Translations under genes and position numbers: made by a program
The notes under the pieces: model-generated
Databases searched by the model: none
The model's input: the letters and a program-made list of their open reading frames with translations, nothing else
Told to the model about the DNA's origin: nothing
Shown here: positions 1-5,311 of the stretch, in pieces
How the letters are laid out: the number at the start of each line of letters is the position of its first letter
How positions within the stretch are numbered: the stretch's first letter is position 1
NCBI GenBank assembly: GCA_020440745.1
Contig: JAGRNM010000058.1
Coordinates: 1-7,718 of the forward strand
DNA: 7,718 nucleotides
Direction: 5' to 3'
Source: Deltaproteobacteria bacterium
GTDB lineage: Bacteria; UBA10199; DSSB01

Positions 1-342
1 TTAAGTCCTATTACTTTTGATCTAACAGATCCTGATACGATGGGGGCAGCTAGTTTTCAGGCCACTGCTATTGGAGATTATGAGATCCAGGTAGTCTGTG
101 TCGATGCTTGTGGCGCCCAAGTAGTTGATACTTTGTCTTATTCTTTATCTACTCTTGGCAACTCTGGTACAGGGACGGGTGGTCCTGGTGTGATTGGACC
201 AGGGGGCAATATTATTTTTACGCAAGGAGCCTGTATTGCTGATTTAACTGCTGGGCGACCTGTTTCTTTTTCTACGATATTGATATTATTGTCTGGTCTA
301 AGCCTCTTATTTCTTGGGCGTCTTTTTAAGTCCTTGTCTTAA
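1..342 (+). CDS. Surface/secreted protein with C-terminal membrane anchor, 3' end only
   Basis: The frame is open from the first base (113 codons, then TAA at 340-342), so the start lies upstream of the window; the ATG at 40 is internal. The first ~50 codons read as the end of an extracellular beta-sandwich: GDYEIQVVCVDACG followed by a short strand resembles the last strands of PKD/Ig-like domains. Next comes a Gly/Thr/Pro-rich linker (about codons 53-70), then a hydrophobic segment (about codons 89-106, STILILLSGLSLLFLG) and a short tail with Arg and Lys. Linker, transmembrane helix and basic tail resemble C-terminal sorting or anchoring signals of the PEP-CTERM kind, but I recognise no named signature motif. 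The tail would fit anchoring in the inner membrane or processing by a sorting enzyme. Exact function unknown; the assignment as an exported protein is inference. Confidence 0.7.
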   Translation, partial: LSPITFDLTDPDTMGAASFQATAIGDYEIQVVCVDACGAQVVDTLSYSLSTLGNSGTGTGGPGVIGPGGNIIFTQGACIADLTAGRPVSFSTILILLSGLSLLFLGRLFKSLS

Positions 343-1980
343 TTAGTTCTTATTTTGTTGAAGTTCGTAATAATACTTTTTTACTTCTTCTGAGAAACCG
401 TCTTGATCTTCCAGCAATAAAGCTGCTTCTGGTATATCTCCAGACTGTAAGAAGGATAAAATCCCTGTTTTGGCAAGTTCTGGGTAGCCAGCTTCCCAGT
501 AAAGACAAGCAATCAATAAGGAATTTAACCGGCCAATTTCTTGTTGATTGAGATTGGGAAATTGGCTCATTAAGTATCGTTGAGCATTAGGAGAGATAAT
601 GCCTCCTAAGGCTATAAGGTAGGTGTCTGCATGGGGGACTTTTTTAATAGCTTCTGTAAGGTCTTTAACTGCGTCTTTTAATTTTGACGGGTCCTCTATT
701 GCTTGTCTTAAGTATGCGGTCCCCCTTATAAAATAAGCATGGGGAAAGACATATTGCTTGTTTGTAGGGTATTTTTGAATGGCTTGTTCTAGGCTTTGAA
801 AGGCTTCTTGTATTTTTCCTGCGTCTAATTTGGCTATGCTGATTCCATATAAGGCGCTCAGATTATTAGGGTCTAAACTAATTGCCTTTTGATAAGTGAG
901 GATTGATTGATCTAGCTGTCCCTTTTTAGCAAAGCTCACTGCTTGATTTTCTAAGTCCTTGGCAAGGTATTCTTGCATTGATAAAGGACTAAAGCTTAAG
1001 CCTGGATGGGGGGGGTGATCTTTTACCCATATGATTTTCCTTCTTCCAGGATCTAATAAAAGCCAAGCTTCTTTAAACCGTATACCAACTAACATATGGG
1101 TATAAGCGTAATTCTGAGAACGAACTTTTCGAAAAAAAGGATCGTCTTCTTGTTGCCAGGGATCTTGAAAGATAAAATAGGGTTCTAAACCAGCCAATTC
1201 AAGAGCAGCAAAAAGAATTTTAGAATACTCCGTACAGTCACCAGTGAGCTGTTGAAGGGCTTCTACACAAGAAAGCTCTTGGTCTAAATCAGACTCAAGA
1301 CGCAGACCTTTAATAAAAGATTCCTCTCCATTAGGTGTTTTGCTTTTTAAAGCTTCTCTAACCCATTTTGCTAGATCAAAGTTTAAGCCTAATGCTTGAA
1401 TTTGTTTAACTAATGAACCAATTTGATCTTCTATGCTTTTACCCTCGCTCCTTGAATTACTAGTGAGGAAAAACAAGCCGATTGCGAGTGCTTTTTTAAA
1501 GTCGTCACTTTCTGGTGAAAATCCTTGGTTTATTAAAAATGCACTAGTTTTTTGAATATGTTTTCGAAAGGTGAGTTCGTAGCTTGTTTCTTTAGCAAGG
1601 ACTTCTTCTTTTGTTTTTTTGAGAAAAGTCCAGGACTTCCAAGGGAGATCTTCTCCGAAAAGGGAAAAGGCTAGTCTGGGGTAGGTATTTGCATGACGTA
1701 ATAAGTATTCTTCTACTTCATAAGCGCTGATGACTTGATCTCCAGCTTGGGGAAGATCTTTTTGAGGGGCGGGTAAGGGAGAAGCCCCTTGGTCGATTTC
1801 TTGAGGGGAGACACCCTGAAGTCTTAAGCCTAAGTAGGTCCATGCAAGTTTAGGGTCAAGTTTTTCAAAAGTATATTCAGGAGTCTTTTGATTGTTGGTA
1901 GATGAAGCAGAATCCTCATCCTCCTTAGAACAAGCAGAAAGTCCTAAGGTGATAGAGCCTAGTAAGATCAAGGGTAGCAT
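343..1980 (-). CDS. Lipoprotein with transglutaminase-like domain and TPR repeats
   Basis: A 545-residue protein. The N-terminus is a short hydrophobic signal ending in the lipobox LSAC (14-17), so Cys17 should be lipidated and the mature protein tethered to a membrane. A low-complexity acidic/Ser linker follows. Residues ~238-312 look like a transglutaminase-like (papain-fold) core: GDCTEYSKILFAALELAG with Cys249, then YTHMLVGI with His295, then LLLDPG with Asp310, in the order of a Cys-His-Asp triad. Residues ~343-404 form at least two TPR units (GQLDQSILTYQKAISLDPNN, then GKIQEAFQSLEQAIQKYP), with a likely third at ~412-450. ATG at 1980 is preceded by AGAGG at 8-9 nt, supporting this start. 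The stop directly abuts the stop of the convergent gene. Family members include peptidases and non-catalytic scaffolds; substrate unknown. It lies 136 bp downstream of nadA on the same strand, but I see no functional link. Confidence 0.85.
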   Translation of the reverse strand: MLPLILLGSITLGLSACSKEDEDSASSTNNQKTPEYTFEKLDPKLAWTYLGLRLQGVSPQEIDQGASPLPAPQKDLPQAGDQVISAYEVEEYLLRHANTYPRLAFSLFGEDLPWKSWTFLKKTKEEVLAKETSYELTFRKHIQKTSAFLINQGFSPESDDFKKALAIGLFFLTSNSRSEGKSIEDQIGSLVKQIQALGLNFDLAKWVREALKSKTPNGEESFIKGLRLESDLDQELSCVEALQQLTGDCTEYSKILFAALELAGLEPYFIFQDPWQQEDDPFFRKVRSQNYAYTHMLVGIRFKEAWLLLDPGRRKIIWVKDHPPHPGLSFSPLSMQEYLAKDLENQAVSFAKKGQLDQSILTYQKAISLDPNNLSALYGISIAKLDAGKIQEAFQSLEQAIQKYPTNKQYVFPHAYFIRGTAYLRQAIEDPSKLKDAVKDLTEAIKKVPHADTYLIALGGIISPNAQRYLMSQFPNLNQQEIGRLNSLLIACLYWEAGYPELAKTGILSFLQSGDIPEAALLLEDQDGFSEEVKKYYYELQQNKN

Positions 1981-2116
1981 GTTTTTTTTCCTCTTTTATC
2001 AAAGCTGCGTTATGGGGAGAGGATAAGGCGGCTACATTATCGTTTGTTTTAAAATTTTGTTGCTGATTTTTTATTGTTTTATAAAAAAATAATAAAAAAT
2101 CCTTAAACCTCAAAGT

Positions 2117-3037
2117 CTAGCGGCTTAGTTCTAGCATCTTTCTTAGAGGTTTTTGGGCTTCTAGTCTTAAACTTTCGGCCATGATAATTTCTGGGCTTTC
2201 GTTTTTTAAACACTCGTAGAGTTTTTCTAGGGTATTAAGCCTCATATAAGGACACTCAGCACAATTACAACCACTGTCATCCGGTCCTTGGATAAAAGTT
2301 TTGTGGGGAGAAGCTTTTTGCATCTGGTGCAAAATACCCGACTCTGTGAGTACAATAAATTCTTGGGCTTTATTTTCTTGGCTATATTTTAAAAGAGCCG
2401 CTGTCGATCCCACAAAGTGAGCATGGTTGAGGATGTTTTCTTCACATTCTGGATGGGCAATGACTTGGGCTTGGGGGTGTTCTAACATGAGCTTTAATAA
2501 TTTTTCTTCATTAAAGGTTTCGTGGACAATGCAGACTCCTTGCCAAAGCACCATGTCGCGGCCACTTTTTTTCTTAAGGTAGCGTCCTAGGTGGCGATCG
2601 GGTCCAAAAAGGATGGTGCGGTCTGGGGGAACGCTAGCAATAATTTTTTCTGCATTACTAGAGGTACAAATAACGTCGGATAGGGCTTTAATTTCTGGGT
2701 TGGAGTTGATGTACATGACCACATAGGGATCTTTGAGTTTGTTTTTAAAATACTCAAAAGCCTTGGGTTGGCAGCTGTCTGCTAAAGAACAACCGGCGTC
2801 TAGGTCGGGCAATAAGACTTTTTTTTCAGGGTTGAGGATCTTGGCTGTCTCGGCCATAAAACGTACGCCGCAGACTACCAGGGTTTGGGCCTCAGAAGTC
2901 TCACAATATTGAGCCATCGCCAGGGAATCTCCTACAAAGTCGGCTAGATCCTGGATGGCTCCTTCTTGATAAAAGTGAGCTACTAAAACGGCATTAAGTC
3001 TTTTTTTTTCTTCCTTAATTTTTTGGATTAGATCCAT
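2117..3037 (-). CDS. nadA: Quinolinate synthase NadA
   Basis: NadA condenses iminoaspartate with dihydroxyacetone phosphate to quinolinate in de novo NAD synthesis; it is a cytoplasmic [4Fe-4S] enzyme. Visible landmarks, numbered from the ATG at 3037 (306 aa, normal for the short form): AHFYQ (20-24), GDSLAMAQY (36-44), CGVRFMAETAKIL (56-68), the cluster cysteines in DAGCSLA (Cys83), WQGVCIVHETF (Cys169) and CNCAECPYM (Cys262), plus HPEC (195-198) and GSTAALLKY (210-218). All three family cluster ligands are present. A TTG 36 nt upstream (3073) extends the frame, but it lacks a ribosome site and adds residues atypical of the family; the ATG follows AGAAGG with a short 4-nt spacer. No nadB or nadC is adjacent, so the other pathway genes must lie elsewhere. 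Divergent to carD. Confidence 0.95.
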   Translation of the reverse strand: MDLIQKIKEEKKRLNAVLVAHFYQEGAIQDLADFVGDSLAMAQYCETSEAQTLVVCGVRFMAETAKILNPEKKVLLPDLDAGCSLADSCQPKAFEYFKNKLKDPYVVMYINSNPEIKALSDVICTSSNAEKIIASVPPDRTILFGPDRHLGRYLKKKSGRDMVLWQGVCIVHETFNEEKLLKLMLEHPQAQVIAHPECEENILNHAHFVGSTAALLKYSQENKAQEFIVLTESGILHQMQKASPHKTFIQGPDDSGCNCAECPYMRLNTLEKLYECLKNESPEIIMAESLRLEAQKPLRKMLELSR

Positions 3038-3213
3038 AGGGCCTTCTCTAATCCCCTTTAGATTCCAAGTCAAAGAATAGGAGACTGCTTATTAAGGAAG
3101 GTGTTGAATTTATTTTGTATGTTAAAAAGATCATTTTTTAGCAAAAAATTCACAACCTATTTTAGATTTTGACGATAAGCTCTATTAAGGGATTAAAGGG
3201 TAAAAATAAATTA

Positions 3214-3230
3214 AAACTTTAATAAAGTTT
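3214..3230. repeat. Short inverted repeat, 7-bp arms
   Basis: AAACTTT (3214-3220) and AAAGTTT (3224-3230) are perfect reverse complements around a 3-nt centre. It abuts the larger inverted repeat that begins at 3229. Entirely A/T-dominated, so chance occurrence in this composition is plausible. Confidence 0.55.
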
Positions 3231-3260
3231 AATAACTATATGATTTTAAATAGTTATTAA
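3229..3260. repeat. Perfect 11-bp inverted repeat, possible operator
   Basis: TTAATAACTAT (3229-3239) and ATAGTTATTAA (3250-3260) are perfect reverse complements separated by 10 nt. The arm-to-arm centre spacing of 21 bp is about two helical turns, as expected for a dimeric regulator binding one face of the DNA. It sits just downstream of the best leftward promoter candidate, so it could control nadA; this is inference. A terminator role is unlikely because the stem is almost all A-T. Confidence 0.6.
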
Positions 3261-3266
3261 TTTTTC

Positions 3267-3295
3267 ATCTTTTTTATATAAAAAGCTTTTGTCAA
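3267..3295 (-). promoter_or_regulatory. Candidate leftward promoter (towards nadA)
   Basis: On the minus strand, a perfect TTGACA (3295-3290) is followed after 17 nt by AAAGAT (3272-3267), a poor -10 matching 3 of 6 consensus bases. The start would fall near 3260, at the edge of the 11-bp inverted repeat, with a ~220-nt leader before nadA. The -35 is strong; the -10 is weak. Confidence 0.3.
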
Positions 3296-3296
3296 T

Positions 3297-3326
3297 TTGA
3301 CGCAAATAGCCGTTTTGTGCTAGATG
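3297..3326 (+). promoter_or_regulatory. Candidate rightward promoter (distal carD promoter)
   Basis: TTGACG (3297-3302) and, after 18 nt, TAGATG (3321-3326) preceded by TG one base upstream, as in an extended -10. The -10 hexamer is weak (3 of 6). Its -35 lies one base from the opposite-strand TTGACA, together forming the palindrome GTCAATTTGAC (3291-3301). Confidence 0.25.
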
Positions 3327-3335
3327 CCCGAAGCC

Positions 3336-3365
3336 TTGAGCTTAAAGATTGAGAAACTTTTTAAT
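3336..3365 (+). promoter_or_regulatory. Candidate proximal carD promoter
   Basis: TTGAGC (3336-3341), an 18-nt spacer and TTTAAT (3360-3365; 5 of 6 consensus bases). Transcription would begin near 3372, giving a leader of ~70 nt. It is the better-scoring rightward candidate by eye, but AT-rich DNA generates such matches by chance. Confidence 0.35.
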
Positions 3366-3426
3366 TTTTAGGCTTAACTTAATGAACTTGTTTTTTAACC
3401 TGACGCTAGTCGTCCGCTAGGAAATT

Positions 3427-3440
3427 AAAGGAGGTCCTCC
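3427..3440 (+). promoter_or_regulatory. carD ribosome binding site inside a small palindrome
   Basis: AAAGGAGGT (3427-3435) is a full-length Shine-Dalgarno sequence, 6-7 nt before the GTG start at 3442, and it fixes that start. It is immediately followed by CCTCC, so 3430-3440 reads GGAGG-T-CCTCC. As RNA this could fold into a 4-bp hairpin with a 3-nt loop, burying the ribosome site. Confidence 0.8.
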
Positions 3441-3441
3441 C

Positions 3442-3963
3442 GTGTCTAAACAGAGTCGTGAATTTCGTGATCTGCCCTTTCAAGTAGGAGACAAGGCTGT
3501 TTACCCTGCCCACGGTGTGGGAGAGGTTAAAAGCATTGAAAGTAAAGAGATCTTAGGAATGGAGCAAACCTTTTATGTGCTCCAAATCCTAGATAGTGGT
3601 ATGAAGATCTTAGTACCTACGGCCAATGTGGATTCGGTGGGTCTACGTGAGGTGATTAGTAATAAAGAGGCCGAAGGTGTCTATGATGTGCTTAGTCGTA
3701 CCGAGATGCCCAGTGATAGCCAAACCTGGAATCGCCGTTATCGTGAGTATATGGATAAGATCAAAACCGGCAGTGTCTACGAAATTGCCGAAGTCTTTCG
3801 TGATCTTACCTTGCTTAAGAGCAAAAAGGAATTAAGCTTTGGCGAGCGCAAGATGTTGGATACGGCTAAAAGTCTTTTGGTAAAAGAATTGGCTGTTTGT
3901 GAGTCTCGAGAAGAAGATGAAGTAGAAGACGAGATCGATGGTATTTTTAGCCAAGCTGCTTAA
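3442..3963 (+). CDS. carD: CarD/CdnL-family RNA polymerase-binding transcription regulator
   Basis: CarD/CdnL proteins bind the RNA polymerase beta subunit and stabilise the open complex, notably at rRNA and other growth promoters. The 173-aa length is close to Myxococcus CdnL and mycobacterial CarD. Residues ~12-70 form the Tudor-like polymerase-interacting domain: VGDKAVYPAHGVGEV, an IESKEILGM segment, YVLQILDSGMKILVPT and VGLREVIS. The helical C-terminal DNA-binding domain follows, with TWNRRYREYMDKIKTGS (95-111; Trp96 is the likely counterpart of the tryptophan that contacts the upstream edge of the bubble) and LSFGERKMLDTAKSLLVKEL (131-150). The tail (154-165) is strongly acidic. The GTG start is set by a perfect ribosome site. 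Codon use (CGT, CTT, GGT) is typical of a well-expressed gene. A terminator follows, so it is probably monocistronic, although ispDF lies only 154 bp beyond its stop. Confidence 0.95.
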   Translation: MSKQSREFRDLPFQVGDKAVYPAHGVGEVKSIESKEILGMEQTFYVLQILDSGMKILVPTANVDSVGLREVISNKEAEGVYDVLSRTEMPSDSQTWNRRYREYMDKIKTGSVYEIAEVFRDLTLLKSKKELSFGERKMLDTAKSLLVKELAVCESREEDEVEDEIDGIFSQAA

Positions 3964-3975
3964 AGCTTAAGCTTT
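3962..3975. repeat. 14-nt perfect palindrome overlapping the carD stop
   Basis: AAAGCTTAAGCTTT is its own reverse complement and begins at the second base of the carD TAA codon. It lies 30 nt before the terminator hairpin. It might fold or bind a protein, but no role is evident. Confidence 0.5.
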
Positions 3976-4004
3976 CTAAGCTATTAAAGTTTGACGTGTT
4001 CAAG

Positions 4005-4039
4005 CCCTGTTAGGTCAAAAACCTGGCGGGGTTTTTTTT
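4005..4039 (+). terminator. Rho-independent terminator of carD
   Basis: CCCTGTTAGGT (4005-4015), loop CAAAA, ACCTGGCGGGG (4021-4031), then eight T (4032-4039). All 11 positions pair if G-U pairs are allowed. It insulates ispDF from carD transcription at least in part. Confidence 0.9.
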
Positions 4040-4083
4040 ATGGTTGTGAGTGCTAGTGTTTAGTGCTTTAGAACTTTCTTAAC

Positions 4084-4089
4084 TTTAAT
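4084..4089 (+). promoter_or_regulatory. Possible -10 element for the ispDF-gltX-cysS cluster
   Basis: TTTAAT (5 of 6 consensus bases) lies between the terminator and ispDF, with no clear -35 at the usual spacing. The leader would be only about 20 nt. A promoter is expected here because a strong terminator precedes the cluster, but the exact site is a guess. Confidence 0.2.
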
Positions 4090-4117
4090 AAAAAGGCTTA
4101 AACTTATTTGTTTCTTT

Positions 4118-5311
4118 ATGTCTCCTTCTTCAACATCTCTTTGGGCCATTATTGTAGCAGGCGGAAGTGGAAGTCGTTTTGGCTCGGATAAGCCTAAGCA
4201 ATTCTTGGACTTAGGTGGCAAAAGTGTTTTGGAGCATTCTTTGGCTCTTTTTGAAAGTTTGGATTGGGTAGAAGGTGTGGTGCTAGTCTTGCCTAAGGAT
4301 TTTGTGTCGGTTTGGAAGAGTAAATTACTTCACTTTAGCAAAGCCTTGCAGGTGGTGGAGGGAGGGAGTCGAAGGCAAGACAGTACAGAAGCCGGTTTGG
4401 CTAAGGTGCCTGAGAACATCGCTTGGGTTTTGGTTCATGATGCGGCTAGGCCCTTAGTGACAGCTAAGATTGCTGAAGAGGCCTTTAAATCAGCTCTTAA
4501 GACAGGAGCTGCGGTAGCTGCTACGCCGGTAGCGGATACTTTAAAAGAAGGGGATGAAAAGTCTTTAGTAGTTAAGACCCTGTCTAGAGAATCCCTTTAT
4601 GCCGTACAGACCCCACAGGTTTTTGCTAAAAAAGTATTAATAGAGAGTTTAGATTGGGCTAGTACAAAGCACTTAAGTGTAACCGATGAGGCCAGTCTTT
4701 TAGAGCAAAGGGGATATCCGGTAAGTCTAAGTTTGGGTTCTTCAAAAAATTTTAAAATTACTCGTGATCAGGATTTAGAAAAAGCTAGGGCGCTTCTAGC
4801 TTGGGAAGAAAGGCAATCTGTGAAAAGTCATTTTCGTCTAGGAGAAGGTTATGACGTTCATCGTTTGGTAGAGGGGAGAGATTTTATTTTAGGAGGCGTG
4901 AAGATTCCTTTTGAAAAAGGTCTCTTAGGTCATAGTGATGCGGATGCACTTTTTCATGCTATTAGTGATGCACTTTTGGGGGCTTTAGCATTGGGAGACT
5001 TAGGCCATTTTTTTCCCGATACGGATGCTAAATGGAAAGACGCTAATAGTGGAGAGCTTTTGTCTAAGGTTTATCAAGCAGTTCAAGAAAAAAACTTTTC
5101 TCTTATCAATCTAGATGCCACGGTTATTTGCCAAAGGCCCAAGCTAGCTAAGCATATACCCAGCATGAGAGAAAACTTAGCTAAGATTTTGCAAGTGTCT
5201 TTGGATCAAGTCAGTGTCAAAGCTACTACAGAAGAAAGTATGGGTTTTACAGGTCAAGAAGAAGGCATTGCAGTAAGGGCAGTAGTCTTGTTAGGATCAT
5301 CACTTTTATGA
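4118..5311 (+). CDS. ispDF: Bifunctional IspD/IspF (MEP pathway)
   Basis: A fused enzyme of 397 aa for two steps of non-mevalonate isoprenoid synthesis. The N-terminal ~225 residues are IspD (CDP-ME synthesis from MEP and CTP): AGGSGSRFGSDKPKQF (14-29; Arg20 and Lys27 at the same positions as the E. coli catalytic residues), HDAARPLV (107-114), ATPVADTLK (135-143), QTPQVF (164-169), TDEASLLEQ (189-197) and NFKITR with Lys213. Residues ~239-397 are IspF (forms the cyclic diphosphate MEcPP): GYDVH (Asp246, His248) and GHSDAD (His272) supply the metal ligands, then LGDLGHFFPDTD, NLDATVICQRPKL and KATTEESMGFTGQEEGIAV. Both halves look intact. Such fusions are known in many Alphaproteobacteria and in Campylobacter/Helicobacter; IspE, the intervening step, is separate. 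The ATG has no clear Shine-Dalgarno sequence (preceded by TTTCTTT), but no other start fits. Confidence 0.96.
   Translation: MSPSSTSLWAIIVAGGSGSRFGSDKPKQFLDLGGKSVLEHSLALFESLDWVEGVVLVLPKDFVSVWKSKLLHFSKALQVVEGGSRRQDSTEAGLAKVPENIAWVLVHDAARPLVTAKIAEEAFKSALKTGAAVAATPVADTLKEGDEKSLVVKTLSRESLYAVQTPQVFAKKVLIESLDWASTKHLSVTDEASLLEQRGYPVSLSLGSSKNFKITRDQDLEKARALLAWEERQSVKSHFRLGEGYDVHRLVEGRDFILGGVKIPFEKGLLGHSDADALFHAISDALLGALALGDLGHFFPDTDAKWKDANSGELLSKVYQAVQEKNFSLINLDATVICQRPKLAKHIPSMRENLAKILQVSLDQVSVKATTEESMGFTGQEEGIAVRAVVLLGSSLL

Larger units (their letters stand above)
3038..3441. other. AT-rich divergent intergenic region between nadA and carD
   Basis: About 400 bp without a gene, separating leftward nadA from rightward carD. 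It holds two inverted repeats (3214-3230 and 3229-3260), a back-to-back pair of -35-like hexamers (3290-3302), a second rightward promoter candidate (3336-3365) and the carD ribosome site. The segment ~3190-3290 is especially AT-rich. I see no small ORF with a convincing ribosome site, no tRNA and no recognisable riboswitch. No good leftward promoter close to nadA was found; the best leftward candidate would give a leader of over 200 nt. Confidence 0.75.

Noticed and set aside
1925..2113. Minus-strand 62-codon open frame between nadA and the lipoprotein gene
   Set aside because: It opens with TTG, has no convincing ribosome site, overlaps the lipoprotein's start and ribosome site in another frame, and its composition only reflects the A/T-rich gap.
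3038..3073. Upstream TTG start for nadA adding 12 residues
   Set aside because: No ribosome site precedes it, and NadA proteins typically begin near the MDLIQKIKEE segment; the ATG at 3037 follows AGAAGG.
3229..3265. Inverted repeat read as a terminator for plus-strand transcription
   Set aside because: Though followed by TTTTT, the stem is almost all A-T with a 10-nt loop, and no gene upstream on that strand needs a terminator here.
3190..3290. AT-rich tract as a replication origin
   Set aside because: No cluster of DnaA-box-like TTATNCACA sequences is visible, and the neighbours are not dnaA, dnaN, gidA or similar.
3391..3420. CTAG-containing hairpin in the carD leader (GACGCTAGTCGTC and a second GCTAG)
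   Set aside because: The pairings are only 4 bp long and compete with each other; not enough to call a structured element.
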